The notes under the pieces were generated by a model. It made no database searches. It was not told the DNA's origin and saw only the letters and a program-made list of their open reading frames with translations. Shown one piece after another: positions 10,033-23,385 of a stretch of DNA of 64,000 nucleotides. A program made the position numbers and the translations under genes. Numbering within the stretch: the stretch's first letter is position 1; every line of letters begins with the position of its first letter. This DNA comes from Climacium dendroides (taxonomy: Eukaryota; Streptophyta; Bryopsida; Hypnales; Climaciaceae). The stretch lies in NCBI GenBank assembly GCA_950106755.1, contig OX467084.1, positions 31,003,213 through 31,067,212 of the forward strand, written 5' to 3'.

Positions 10033-13000
10033 TAATTCAAAAGTCCATTCATTCAAGCTCCCATGTCAAAGTCCATTGGACAAGTGGAGTCACAAAAGTT
10101 GTACTTGATTTGGTTAAGGTTAGTAATTATGCACACTTGTTACTATCATTAATTATTACAACTAAGCATGACTACTATTATAAAATATAAATGATTTATA
10201 TTGGAACTTATTGGCAACTAAAAGAGGATTCTAAAGCACTTTTGCATGCATTATTTGAACACCAAATGAATATGTTATGAATTTTCAAAGTCTAGTCTCT
10301 AAGTGTTCTACAAACCAACATGTTTTGATTGTATACTTCTTGTGTAATCAATATCTAACTTTTTGTGAGTCTTTTTGGTTGGAATGGAGGTCACATTTTG
10401 GCAATGTATTGTGGATGTACCTACATTTGAGAGTGTGCTAGAGTGGACTTGAATTATATGTGATACATTACTAGGGAATCACTACTAAAATACTATCTAT
10501 GGTGACATATATTGGTACACTTGTGGGGGATATTGAAGATGGGGCAAGTTGTAAGAGGTGATACTTAAATAGATACATGATTTATAATGCAGATTAATCC
10601 TTGAAAGGTCCTTGGGGTCATTTTATACAACTTATATTTAGCCTTATAATTCTTCAATTGTGGTTTAATAGATGAATTGTGATACATTGTTATTTATATA
10701 CTATCATGATCATTAATTTACTTTGTATTGAAAAATATTTGGTCAATGTTTTTTCGATCAAATACCACCGAATTCAAAGTATACTATATGACAACAAAGG
10801 GCTTTTAGGCCTTTCAAGGGTTAAGTTGATTTGGGTATACTCCATTCTTGTGTTTTTATTAAGTGATTTAATGCCCAATTGTCTTTAAAAAAAATGGGTA
10901 GCTTCAAGCCTATAGGAAAGAAAAGGGTAAATGTGTTTGAAAATGCCACCTTGTAATCATGATCCTACAAATTGTTTCCATAATGTTTCCAAAACCTCAT
11001 TTCATTCATTGTATAGAGCCAGCACATACAAAAATTGCATAGAAAAATTACATATTCAAAATTGGTCTCCTTCAAAGAAACTCATACTGACTTTCTTGAA
11101 AAAGCCAAGAAACTCATTTTGACTTTCTTGGAAAAAAAAGCCACATAACCATTGCTTCAGCCCCCTCAAAAAAAACATTGTTCAAGTCTAGACCCTTGTT
11201 CAAAACTAGAAATTAACCATATCTTAGTTTTTCAAATTTTGGGATACTTGTGTTATGTTACACTTACTTTGACAACATTTGTGGAAACTCATGTTTGATT
11301 GATTCCATCTACACGAATGACTAATTTGAATTCACAATGGTTACTTCATATCTTCTTCAAGTAACATGAGTTATTTCATAACATTCAGTATCATGCATTG
11401 TCATTGCCTTGGGTCTTTAGTACTTGGTGTGAAATATTCCACATCCAACAATACTTCATTAGTAGCGAAGTGGACAAGTGGAGGCTCAATGTCATGAGCA
11501 AGGTGCACGAAGGAAAGGCACTTGGTAAATGTTATGTTTCTTGAGTTGTATTGGTCAACATTTTCTACCAATGCAATATGAATCTACCATAAAAATGAAT
11601 GAAGTGAAAATAAAACTAAACAATTCTTGTTCCAAAATGCCTAATTTCAATCAACCAAATTTGTGACTTACAAGGTGCAAACTTGTGATTGATGTCATGT
11701 TGATTCATTCATGCATGTTGTAAGGTATACTCACCTATAATTGCCTCTTATTGCAATTCATCAATAATTAACTCAAATTTAGATTAAGGAATGACGTGTC
11801 TTTTTTAGTAAATAGAATAGAAGAGTAGGAGCATGGAAGTGGTAGATAACTTTACCCCCCCTAAATGAAAAGATATTGACTTTTGGCATGCCTTACAATG
11901 CCTTTTTTTGCCAATCATGCTCTTCTTTTTGATGGTGATATTTAGGGAAAGTTGATAATAGGTGCTCATATCTTAATGAAAATGAGTTTAGAATACAAGT
12001 AATGCAATTATAGATAAGAGATTGAGCTTATTGACCACCTATGTACATTTCACCACGATATCTTTTATACTAAAGTCAATTTCAAATAATTCAATTACTA
12101 GAACTTGTTTGACTTCAAAACTTGCAACATTTAGAGATTGTTAATCTCTTACCTCTTTAAATAGACACTAGCAATGTCTACACTTTTGTTCTTGAGGTTC
12201 TTTCTAATAAGTAGGCAAATATTAAAACATCTCCTTCCATCTTGTAATACTTTATCACTTCCACTTGAATACAACAATATTGTTTCTACATACTAACTTC
12301 AAGACTATGAAAACATTAACAATCATCTTAGGAACATTTTATACATAACGAACCAAGGGTTATTATTTAGACTAAAGTTGTCAAATGTTGACCTATCAAG
12401 ATTAATAATAATACTAATGGGTAGTTAGAATTTTAATTGATTGTAATCCACAATCAATTATTGATTTCAAAATGTAGCAAATGTATAATGGGAATTAATC
12501 GAAACTAATAGTTGCTAAAGGACCAACTTTTTGGTGATATGATCAAATACAATATCTACAACTATAAACATTGTCAAGTGATTTTTCAACATTTTCAATA
12601 ACAATGGGAGTGTCTTTAAATTTGAAGCATTGAATGTAAAAATTTCTACAAATATCACCTTAGTAAAATTATAATTTGGATTGCATGTCAATTTTAAACA
12701 ACATTGTATGTACTTTGTTTAACCTAAAAATGCCAATGCAATTAATCCATATATTTATCATTGCTTCAAAGTAACCTATTTGGTTAAAAAAGAATATTTA
12801 AACTCTAGCAAGTTTGTAAGACAATATAATTTGACATTCTCACTATATTCAAAGGTGGGAAACAATTGCACTTTTTAAGGCAATTACAATGGGTCAAACT
12901 AATTCCAGTAAGCTTTTAGGTTTTTTTGCCATGAGTTTAACTTTTTTTAAATAATTAATATTTGAATTTTATGACCATGCATGCAGTAAAAAGTGTACCA

Positions 13001-13680
13001 CAATATTTTTTTTAAATGACATATCTATGTTGCGATGCAAGTAACAATGAGAAACATTCTGAAACATCCTCAACTATAAGATTCATGTCAAATTACACCC
13101 AAGACTTGTCATACTATATAGAGATAATTGCAATTGAAACAAGTCTCATTTTTTAAAATTTATAAGTTTATAAATGAAACAGAAACTATACCTATCGAGC
13201 TTTGATACAAAATATAAATCAATTGTATTGATCACCAGATCAGAAAATTATGGAAGTTAAACTAAACCGTACAGACTTTGCAATCGACAACATGGGGGGT
13301 AAACTGTTAAAAATGTTCATACAGCAAAAGATGCAAATCATAACATTACGAAACGAGTCAAGTCCTTCCCCGACAGTATAAGGGTAACTTAGAGGCAATT
13401 GTCAGACCTTAACCTGAAGCAAATAGAGACCAACAAGTTCCAACTACTGTATCTCTGCATGATTAATAATATTACGTTTCTTGCAACTTAACACCGCTAA
13501 TTAATATAAACTCGGGCTTAATCTCCAACCTGAAAGCAGTTCATTATGGATATGGAAAATCAGTATGAAGATCAGCAGTAGGATAAACTTCGTTTTCCCT
13601 GGCTACTTGCAACACGCTCAACACATTCCGGAAGAATGGGAAAAAAGAGTCTTCAAGGTATATTACAACAGGAAAAAAAT
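10033..13680. other. AT-rich intergenic DNA, no gene seen
   Basis: About 3.6 kb of AT-rich sequence with stop codons in all frames and only sub-70-codon frames. I found no coding match, RNA gene or clear element boundary. The last part (about 13500-13680) is probably the 3' untranslated region of the minus-strand gene that ends at 13681. Confidence 0.4.
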
Positions 13681-15347
13681 CTACTTCTCCTTGGGCTTGA
13701 CCTGAAATAGATTAGCAAAGCTGAAAGCAGAGTTCTCTACCTCCTTGCCTGTCTCCTTGGTCTTCACGTCCACAGCAGTAGCCGACTTGGCAAGGAAACT
13801 CTTCGTCTCCTTCCCTTTCTCCACAAGGGCGGCCTTGGCTTGCTTGCAATCAGATTCGTTGTGGAGATGTGAGAGTTTGTCGAACAAGTTTTCCTTCTCA
13901 GCAGATTTTTCTTTTCCCTTGGTATCCTTGTCGTCAGAGTCGTTCTGTAGAATGGAAGGCAGGTCGACATGCGAGAGTTTCTCAAAAAAGCTGTCGTCCT
14001 CAGAAGATTTCTCACCATCCTCCTCTTCATCGGTGCCTCCTACCATTCTTTTAACAGACTTAACTGGATCATTGAGCTTATCTGTGACTCCTCTCACCAC
14101 CTTCACTACTCCAAACCTCCAAGCAATTGTAGAGACCGCCATGAACCCTAATATCCAATGTGTAATCCGATTGCTCTTCACGATCTCCTCCTTCTCATCA
14201 GAGGCAGTGACATTCTTGACCTTACGCCGCTTCTTTGATGATTTCATTGATTTCACAATGAAATCAATTGCCTCCGTGTTCCTTGATACCGACACTAATG
14301 CCGCTTCAGCTGCATCTGCTGCTGCCTTGGCAGCCATAGCTGCCGCTTCTAGAGTCACCCTCAGTTCTTCAGTAGACGGCGAGGATGATTTTTTCTCTTT
14401 GCCACGGCGTCTGTCAGAACTTCTGGTAGGTTTATGAACGTCTTGAACCTCAGTTGGAAGTGTTACTTTAGGTCTCCGACTACCGTGTCTCTGATTTCTC
14501 CTCAAACTGTGAACCTAAAATATAATACAAGGAATTATGTAAGAGCACCAAACTGCAATCGAAAAGTCATTCTTACATTTGATCCCACCTAAGGTAGATG
14601 ACACTAAAAACCGCCAGGGACCTAATCCTGTCTCCTGTACTGATCCCTGTTACCAACAGCAACTCATCAATTCATACACTCGATTGGACTCACTAACGAT
14701 TGGTATAAGAAAGGCTAGGCTAATCGCCTATGGCCACTGATCATGGAAAGGAAATAGGGTTGTCTAAAGTCACTTCTAGTGGTCCACAAACTCCCACTTT
14801 CAAATTGCATAAGACATTCATGCGTAGTGATAAAAATTTGATCTCAATAGATTTGGCTATTATACCCAAAGTGATCACTCCATATCTCTGTACTTATGTC
14901 TCAAAAATCACACGTACATATTGGTTCAAATAATCCAAGAGACGCAGAAATTGTCTTCCACATTACTTGCACAAGTGAAATGAAAGAAGGGAAACCTCAA
15001 TATACCTGCTCCAACAAATTTGCGAGCAGCTCCGTGTCCTCAGGGGTTGACGATCTGGCTGCTGGACCGTTCACAGAGTCAGCAGAGTGCGGTTCTTCGT
15101 TGTTAAACCTTCCTCGTCTCCTGGTCCCTTCCTCGACCCTCCTTGCATTTCCCGAACGCCGTTCTGGACTACCCCCATCGCGCTTTTGCTGTGACGAATA
15201 TCTCTTGAGCGTCCGGAGGATCGCGCCTTCCACTAAATTCAAAGTATCCTCCTCACTACATGTCTCACTGAGCGTATCATCGTTCTCCGTCTGCGTCAAC
15301 CCATCTGACCCCGACGCCGCAGACGACACAACCTCGCTTCTATCCAT
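13681..15347 (-). CDS. Unrecognised plant protein with alanine-rich helix and one probable membrane helix
   Basis: Two exons on the minus strand: 15347-15006 (ATG to CAG/GT donor) and 14514-13681 (after a TTTTAG acceptor), phase 0, giving 391 residues. I chose the ATG at 15347; the GTG just before it is not needed. Residues 1-114 are acidic to mixed and low in complexity. An alanine-rich stretch likely to form a helix or coiled coil lies at about 167-189, a basic cluster KKRRK at about 208-212, and a hydrophobic segment WILGFMAVSTIAW at about 236-248 that could be a single membrane helix. The C-terminal part is Lys/Glu/Asp-rich with a repeated FFEKLSH / LFDKLSH motif and ends in PKEK. I do not recognise the family. 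The antisense 230-codon frame over exon 2 is a shadow. Confidence 0.75.
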
Positions 15348-16130
15348 CACCTCCGCATTTGCTACTCATTCAGCATTTCTTCCTGTATCAATAACCGAAT
15401 TACCAATCACAAAGATACCGACTACAACGTTTTTCTCTTCGCGCAATTGACGAGCGTTACCAATGACCTAGCATTGTAACTTCACCATGACATATTTTTC
15501 AATTTAAAAACTGCAACAATGCCACAAACATTGGAAAATCCTTCGAAGTGAAATATCTTATCCATGAAACGAAAAACAGGGGATGGTGATGAAAGACTCA
15601 AATACCTCAAGGAGTGAACAGAATTCGGGAGAATTGTTGTCAAGCTGAAGCGCAAAGGCAACTAATTAAGCTCCCTCAATTGTCAACAATACTGAGCTCG
15701 AACTATATCTGCTGACACAGGAGATCGCCATTGCTGCGAAGGCAAAACCCTAGTTTGGGAAACAAGTTGCGAATGCGAAAGGAATTCCTATGGCCAGGCG
15801 GCGGGGGCCAATGAGGAGGGAACAAGTGCGAGCAAGGTTTGAAGCAACCAACGGCATTCGATCGGAGCACTGGATAAGTTAAAGCTTAGAGCAGACGAGC
15901 AAGAGATATTTCGGCACTTTTTCGAATTTGAAAAAAAATCCCTTGACAACATCAAATATTATATATTCTTTCCATCCACATGTGATATTGTTGCATATGA
16001 TCCTTAACACATTTAGTGCAACTCTTGAAGGATGAGGCCTAAGGTGGAGCCACCCATAACCGATAATTTAAGTCATAGCAAACATGATCCACAACAGTAT
16101 TTGGCGAAGCAAATATTTACAAAAGTGCAA
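15348..16130 (-). promoter_or_regulatory. Upstream region of the minus-strand gene
   Basis: The sequence upstream (to the right) of the ATG at 15347 stays moderately GC-rich to about 15900, then becomes AT-rich. It probably holds the 5' leader and promoter. No TATA box or further exon could be supported. Confidence 0.35.
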
Positions 16131-16132
16131 AG

Positions 16133-16258
16133 ATGGAAATGGCGCAGTTAGCAAAAAATTTGGTGAATTTATAGCTTCGACTAAAATTACTATAAATGGA
16201 AATGGCGCAGTTAGCAAAATTTTTGGTGAATTTACAGCTTCGACTAAAATTACTATAA
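16133..16258. repeat. Two tandem copies of a 63-bp unit
   Basis: The unit containing GGAAATGGCGCAGTTAGC and GCTTCGACTAAAATTACTAT occurs twice in succession, with GGCGCAG at 16141 and 16204. The copies differ at only a few positions, so this is a recent local duplication. Confidence 0.85.
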
Positions 16259-17199
16259 ATTATGAAAGCCTGAAGTTGGGCCCATGTCCAATGTCTAAAA
16301 TCTTACAAAATTGATCACTAGGAGAGTACTTGTAGGTCACTCTGGCACACAAAAGGAGGCACAAGTTTTGTGGCAGTGGAGCCATGTTGGTTATAGAACC
16401 TAGTTTCTTTGAATTCAAAATGAACGCAAATGAGTCCCACCCTCTCTCTTGGATTTGAAACATCCTATTGATTGCCTATGGGGTATTGGTTGGTAATGGG
16501 TGGCTCCACCTTATAACCAAGGCAAAATCATTCATGAATCAATTTTGGGATGCTTAGGTGTTTGAAGATTAGTTTTTGAAGAATGTGACCTTATCTTCAA
16601 CGTAGTTAACCAAAAAAGATCAAATTCTATGATGATTAAGGTGCATTCTTCGTTTCTATAGTTTCCTTGAAAGTTATCAACATGTTTATTTAGTACTTTA
16701 GTCTTCGATGTAATGTCCTTACTAGGTTAAGATCTTATGGTTATAATTTGAAAAAAAATTATTATTAAAAATTTTAAAAGCTTTAGATTTTAGTTTACTA
16801 TGAACATGCTCCAAGAAGCTCAAAAAATGCCTTGAATATTTAAGAGTTAACCCCGAAAAGACCACGACTAAGTTATATCCTAAAACACCTCAAAATTGTT
16901 GTTTCTAGTGCCAAGTTCCCACAAACACTTTAAAAATAAAATAGGGCATTCAACTATAAGATTTTATACTACAATAGTATAACAAGGGGGGGGGGGGAGA
17001 TTTATAGCATTTAGCCATATAGATTGGAAGATACATACATTTGAATTAAGCAGAAAGTATTTTGGGCCCCTATCCAACAAGAACTACTAACTTCAAGTTC
17101 CCTTTAGCAAAAATTCCTACATTATACGAAGTTGTGGTAGAAAAACTATTGTCATGGAGATTATATTATCTTCAATCATGTCAAATTTCAAGAATATTA
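16259..17199. other. Intergenic, with a probable diverged R5 end
   Basis: No gene is visible. GAAGCTCAAAAAATGCC...TTTAAGAG followed by TTAA at 16847-16850 resembles the R5 end at 41757, and the sequence after it also resembles that downstream of 41761. This suggests a larger shared repeat. A run of G lies at about 16987-17000. Confidence 0.4.
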
Positions 17200-17208
17200 G
17201 AAGAACTC

Positions 17209-17800
17209 CCCGGGGGGTGCACTACAAAGGAAGTTCATGGGTGAGGAGCGACCAAATTTTGGACCCCCTATATTATATCCTAAAATTTTATTTTTTTTCT
17301 AAAAGAAATATATGAATAGATTTTCCTACTTTGAAAGTTTATGTTCTGAATTATTGGTATTTTTTTATGTTAATAGTAATTAGTTAAAAATTTTAGAAGA
17401 AAAAAGATACACTGTAAAGCTAAAAATAACTTTCACACCCCTATATTATATAAGAAAAAAAATTTGAAAAATGAAAAAAAATTCTATAAAGTAGCTTTCT
17501 ACTGAAAGTTTATTTTGGTTGAATATTGATACAATAGTCATCTTCATGTGATCTCTATAAATATTTTAGTTGAAAAACATGCCATTTTAGTTCATTTTTC
17601 AATCCTTTCTAGACAATATATCACATGTTATTTAGGATTGAAATTTTTGGCAATAGAAACCTATAGACATTGTTAAACAAAGCTCAAAGTTGTAGGTTGA
17701 AATTATAGTTTATTAGAAAGTAATTAGGAAAAGTAGAAATGGGTAGTTAGGGTTTGGTTGCTCCTCATCCATGAACTTCCTTTGTAGTGCACCCTCCAAG
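17209..17800. mobile_element. Mutator-like MITE, 592 bp, with 9-bp target duplication
   Basis: Terminal inverted repeats of about 48 bp (43 of 48 matching) contain GGGTGCACTACAAAGGAAG and CATGG(G/A)TGAGGAGC. GAAGAACTC flanks both sides (17200-17208 and 17801-17809), matching the 9-bp target duplication typical of Mutator-like elements. The interior is AT-rich and noncoding. Most of it aligns with the reverse complement of about 26796-27045. Confidence 0.85.
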
Positions 17801-17809
17801 GAAGAACTC

Positions 17810-18171
17810 TACTTAGCCTTTATCACCTTGCATACAAGGTGATTCAAAAACTAAATCTATACATTATGAAGCTTTACAAAAAATTTAAGACACTCTAAAT
17901 TTATAAAATGGCAATCCAAATGGTGTTTATATGGAAAAAAATTCTTTAGGAGAAAAAAGAATTCATAATTTGTTTAAGTCCTCTTGACTATATTATATAT
18001 ACACATTAGAAACACGTACCTCTTTAAACTCACTAATGTGATTTGTGGCACTTTACTTTTAGTGACACCAAGGATCACAATCTTTTAACACTATACATGC
18101 TATACACCTACATTGTTAGGTTTCAACACTAATCATAGGTTTCCTATTCCTCCATGACTCCCATCACTTAA
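17810..18171. other. AT-rich intergenic DNA
   Basis: No gene or RNA feature is supported. It separates the Mutator-like MITE from the R3 copy; the TTAA at 18168-18171 is the left flank of that copy. Confidence 0.4.
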
Positions 18172-19097
18172 CCCATAAAGCCCTAAGGTGCATTTTTTGA
18201 CAATATAGCAATTTGGGCCAACTAACTATGAATGGAATTTTCATTTTTTTCTTTGACATTTTCACACAATATGCATTCAAGGAGTAGTTTTAAGGCTTAA
18301 TAATTCTCATGACTTTGGACTAAATGGTTAAAAGGTTATTGTATGATATGTAGTTTTCATTGCTTGGTAGAGAGTCCAAGTAACAAAAACTTCTTTAAAA
18401 ATCACTTTCTCGAGAAATAAAAATTTGAAATTGTTTTTAAAATTTTGTATATACATATAGAAAGCTTTGAAAGTTATGAAGAGTTTTAGTTTACAGGGTA
18501 GTTTGCATATAGTTATAGAATCTCTTATCTCTAATGTAAGATAAACTTTGAAGTCTTTTATTTAACTCAATTTTATTTTTTTCTTGAAAAAATAAAAACA
18601 TTAGGTGTAGATTATTTATTACAACAATACAACCATTAGAATTGGAATTTTTTTATTCAATCTATGAATTAATTGATAACAATTTAGTATTTTGAATCAT
18701 CTTCTATTTCTTGTTATTTACTATTTTGTCCAATATGTTGTACCATTCCAAATTATCTAAATTTTTTGAAGTATGTATCCAACTTGCGTTTAAGAATGAA
18801 TCCAAAGAAGCAACACCATATTGAATACTTTTTCATACAAATGTAGCCTTGAGAAGTGCAACTGCTTGATTTTTCCTAGGGTCAAAAAAAGATTTTTGTC
18901 ACTTCAAATGCTAATATCTTGCAATGTATAATGTGGAATTTTTGAATATTTTACACATCTTTTTAAATCAGCATGCTACAAGATCCTATGGTTAAATGTG
19001 TCTAAAAATGTTTTTTTCCTAAAATTTGGCACTCATATTAGAAATGGCAATTTTAGAGTTTTTTTTTTGTGAAAACATAGTAAAAAACATTTAGGGG
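18172..19097 (+). mobile_element. R3 element, 926 bp, TTAA-flanked
   Basis: TTAA lies at 18168-18171 and 19098-19101. The termini are CCCATAAAGC... and ...ACATTTAGGGG. The interior shares landmarks with the other R3 copies: GCTAATATCTTGCAAT and CAAGATCCTATGGTTAAATG in the right half, and GTTATGAAGAGTTTTAGTTT in the middle. The length agrees closely with copies at 44682, 61288 and 62357. It is noncoding. Confidence 0.8.
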
Positions 19098-19101
19098 TTA
19101 A

Positions 19102-20479
19102 CTCCCACGAGACACTAGATATGTCATTTGATGACATGGGACAAAACTTCTATTGATGTTCAAGTACTTGTAGTCGCACTACTCACCACTAGTGCTAGCC
19201 ATCCTTGAAAAATATCCAACTTCCCACTAGGTCCAAACAATTTTACTTTGAGATTCATTTTAAGATTCATTTTGGGACTTGTTGGAGCTCAATGTTATGG
19301 CCTAAAGTGGATCAAGTCACCATCCAATTAGTATCAAGGAGTACCCAAGAATACTATATGGTGTCATGAAAGCATCAGTAAAGCTTCATTACCAATCTCA
19401 CTATCACTTTGGTTCACTACAACACTTTTAGTAGGGAACACAAAGACCACCCCTCCTCATAGTGCTCTTCACAAAATTCAACAAACCCTTTCCTAGAACA
19501 TTCAAGATACACTCCCATGTACACTTTGTCCTTAGAAAACCATTCAATTTTCATACCTTAACCTCAAAATTGAGCTCTATAGGATTGCCAATCTTTTTAT
19601 TGGAATAACTTTTAGTTCCAAATTCCAAATTCATAGTACATTGAGAATATTTTCATTATCTAGTCTTTCTATAAATCCTCTTGGACTACTTACTTTCTCC
19701 ATGCAACAAGTATCAAGCAAGTTATGACCCTCTAAAGATTTGAGGCCCCTAGGAAGTGTTGTTCTTGAAGACTCTACCTCCTTTGTTTGCCTATAACTTT
19801 TTGTTCATAACTAAATCCTTTGTGAGCCTTAGCATTCTAGAATTCTTATCTTTTTAGTTTTCTAGTGATATGCCCTATTTGAACTAGGGATTCTTCCTAC
19901 CCTCACTCCTACTTCTTACACCTTGGATTCACAACCAAAACACCACTCTTATGTCCTACGCCTTGGATTCATAGCCCAAACACTACAAACTTTGAACTGA
20001 CTTTGAAGAACTATAATTTGACTTACAACTTGGATTTTCTTGTCCTTTGAACCCACAAATACATGCTTGCTGATCACTAGCTTTCCACAAATACATGCTT
20101 GTTGATCACTAGCTTTCCAATCATGTGTGGCACACACACCACTTTGTCCCAACTAAAACATAATGATACCATGTCTTCTCAGAACTCCTCATTTTTCTCT
20201 TGTAAGGCTTGGAAAGTCACCCTTATGGTCCTTGTTGCTCCACCAAGTGGCACAAGGGCACCTAAGAGTGAAGATCGTGATGAAAATGAAATACATTTAT
20301 TTTTGGCAGCAATGTATAGCCACACTAATGTAACTATAGGAAGCCAAACACTTTTGCTTAAAGTGTATGTTAAAGCAACAATAGCCATATACTTTTATAT
20401 CAATATATGACCAAACTATAGGAAGCTAGAAACTTTGAGTGAAAATATATGATTACTTCCTTAAAAGTCAAACTTTTAA
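19102..20479. other. Intergenic DNA with a small tandem duplication
   Basis: There is no supported gene. Two adjacent 32-bp copies of ACAAATACATGCTTG(C/T)TGAT... occupy 20055-20086 and 20087-20118. Short frames such as 20099-20410 have no recognisable domain. Confidence 0.5.
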
Positions 20480-23385
20480 ATATATGTGAATAGTAAAATT
20501 AGTTGTTGTGAGCGTTCATTTACCCACCCTTGGTAGATTCACAAGCACTACTAGGTTCTTGTAATTTGATTTTTAATTCTAATGAGTGTCTAATGTTGGT
20601 CCATTGTGCCTTTCAAGAAATGGATCTTTTCTAAATTTTTGAAAAAGAAATCACTAAAAACTACCCTAATTGCTAAGGTTAAATCTAAACAACACGAAGT
20701 TTTAAAGCTGTTGTGATTTTCTAATAAAAGTATTTATAGTCAAATTTTAACCTACTTAAGTTGTATTTCAGCTCACACCATTTTCGAAAATATAAAACTT
20801 CTAAGATTTGGAGATTCCTACAAGAAGTTATGACCAAATGAAGTTTAAGCCTTTAACAGGCTATCTAAACTTCATCCACCTCTTTGGATACCTTCCCTAT
20901 TTCAAATGTTTGCAAAATTTGGGAACTAGCCTTATGCTTTTAACTTCTACTCTTGTTTCAAGTTTAGACTTGATTGGACGATTTCCAAGTGACTTCATCC
21001 ATTTCTTTTCCCAACATCATCCTCTTACAACTATTGAAGTTTTAGGTGTTTTCTCAAGGTTGAAGTAGTTTTGGATTCCTTTAAGCTTCCCCTATCTCAT
21101 ACTACCTCTAATTCTTTACTTGGTTGTCTTCAAAAGGTTCTAATCTACTTCCTACTTCATTCCTAAGGCGCAGGACTTCTACTATCAATATACTATTTTT
21201 AGACTTTTGAGTTTGGCTCCTTGTAGATACTAATTTTGCCTATCTAAATTATTAAAGAAATCTAAGTTTGGACTTTCCTAGTGAAAGTTATGAGTAGATG
21301 AAGTTTGACCGCTAATCGATATTTCAAACTTCATCTACAGGTTTCTACCAATCCACAATTCAGAAGTAACTTTCAATTTTACTTTTGACCTTTGGTTTTG
21401 AACTCTATCTAAGTTTCCATTCTTGTTCCTTTTGGATGAAATTGACTAATTTTCATCTACTATGACTCTTAAACTTCAACCACTAGTATCTTTTTCAATT
21501 TAGCTCCGATTTCTAAGTGTCATACGTTTTTAGAAACCTTTAACAAAGCTCTACGAGATTTTCCATCTAAACTTTGGAAAAAACTAGTCATGACATTCTA
21601 ACTTGCACTTGTAATTCAGTTAAGTGTAAAAATGACTAATTCAAGAATTTGAATAGAAATTGGAGAAATGAGTAACTCACTTGGAATTGGCCTCATCTAT
21701 GAGGTGATTGAATATCCCCTCAAAATCTCCATCATTTGCCATGGTTGAATTCTTCTTATAATTTAGCTCACCGCTTGGAAATATGGATTTAATACAAGTT
21801 TCAAACTCTTTTAAATTCTAATTTCTTTTCCTTCTCTACTCCTCTTTTACTTCTACCTCAATTATTTGGTTTTCAAAGGTTGGCTTTAGACAACTAAATA
21901 ATTGCTTCAAATTCCCAAACAATAATTTACCTTAAAATCCTCCAAATCAATTATTATTCTATTCAGCTTTGAATGGTCTAAATCACTTTCCTAAGATCTC
22001 CGCATTATCCTATCAACTTGTAATTGTCTCTTGAACTTCTAAACTATCCCTTCATTCTATCAATTGCAATTTGAGTGTGAGAAGTTTTATCTATTTGTTT
22101 GTCTAAGTGTCTCTTCTTGTTTTTTAGCCTCTATTTTTTTTCTAAGGTTAATTTGTGACAATGAAAGGTTTGGCTACTTGAGGTCTATATATATTCTAAT
22201 TTTCTCTCCCTTCACCCTTTTTTAGACTACTCCTACTTCCATTCTTTAAGTTTGATCCATGCTTAAAGCTTGATCGTACAAATTTTAGAACTTGAATTTG
22301 CACCAAAAGCCAAATGGGAACCAAACCTAGAGACGTGTTGGATGCAGATGGATATGTGTAAACAAGTGGATATACAAGCAAATGTTGAAAGGACCCCAAT
22401 GTTCTTCAAAGAGAGCTTGGAAAACAATAACAATGGAGCTTGAAATGCTCCCAAAACACATGTTTTTCCAACTTTAGTCTCAAAATGAAAAAAAATAGTT
22501 CAACTAAATGAACCAACCTGTTATAAAGACAAAAATGGTTAGGAGAGGTGTTTTGAAAGGAAAATGAGTACCCTTCTATATTCTTCCAAAGTCACCCACC
22601 TCCTCTCATTTCCTTGTGATAATCTTATCATTTGGGATTTTAATCCTAAATTATCAAATTTGACTTTCTATATTGGACCAATTTTTAACTTTTGAAAATT
22701 AATTCCAAATCACAAATGGATTATGCCATTGGCTTCAAAAGACCATTTTTAGTCTAAAAGAACTCCCACCCTTTTTTCTTACACTAAAAACGCAACGAAT
22801 CCTAGTGCTAACTTAACTATCAAAAAGGGTAAAAATCCAACTTTGGAGTTTCACTTTTAATGAAAAATAACTAGCCTAGAACCTTAAATAGGCATAGCAA
22901 AGTAAAAAAAGAACTAACTTTGACCCCATTTCAATTTTGTATGCTCCCAAAATACCCGTCAAACTCCATTGTAATCTTTAATTTTGTCAATACTTGAAGA
23001 ATCTCATCAGTTTGGGCAATTTTGGCTATCAAAATGTTTTGAAACTTGTTGGAGCATATCATTAGCATAAAATAAGCTAGTATAATTTTTAATGAGATTT
23101 TACCACACCCTGTGTAATTTCCATGAATTTTCCATCATAAAATTTGGCAGTTGATTGTCCAAAAGGAGCTTTTCTACAATCCAAAAAATTCCAAATTTTT
23201 TTGTGGAACCACTCATAGAATCCCACAAAAAAAAGCAAGCTTACATTCTTACTTTGAACATTTACTAAAGGAGATTCAAAATCCCACTACCTCTTTTGAT
23301 TTCTAATGAATAAAGAATCTTCTACACGGAAGGGAATCGTGGTGAAGCAATTGAGCTATTGGACTTCTGGCATGTATGAACCACC
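20480..23385 (+). repeat. Left arm (outer part) of a 10.7-kb imperfect palindrome
   Basis: This stretch aligns along its length with the reverse complement of about 27600-31165. Landmarks shared in order include GGCACAATGGA, AACTTCATC hairpins, CTCAATTATTTGGTTTTC, CAATTGCAATTTGAGTGTGA, GCCTCTATTTT, AAGCTTGGAAAACA and TGCCATTGGCTT. Similarity is moderate, about 70-80% by eye. It is noncoding. Confidence 0.8.
21294..21338. repeat. Hairpin with perfect 15-bp stem in the palindrome arm
   Basis: GTAGATGAAGTTTGA at 21294-21308 pairs perfectly with 21324-21338 across a 15-nt loop. Similar hairpins occur at about 20836-20878 in the same arm and at about 30325-30365 and 30778-30820 in the other arm. 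Confidence 0.7.

Noticed and set aside
10033..13680. Search for retrotransposon coding sequence or tRNA genes
   Set aside because: No reverse transcriptase, integrase or Gag-like frame and no convincing tRNA cloverleaf was seen here or in other intergenic parts; absence by eye is not proof.
13745..14437. 230-codon plus-strand open frame
   Set aside because: It is antisense to exon 2 of the minus-strand gene, whose frame is longer, has a clean splice join and continues into exon 1.
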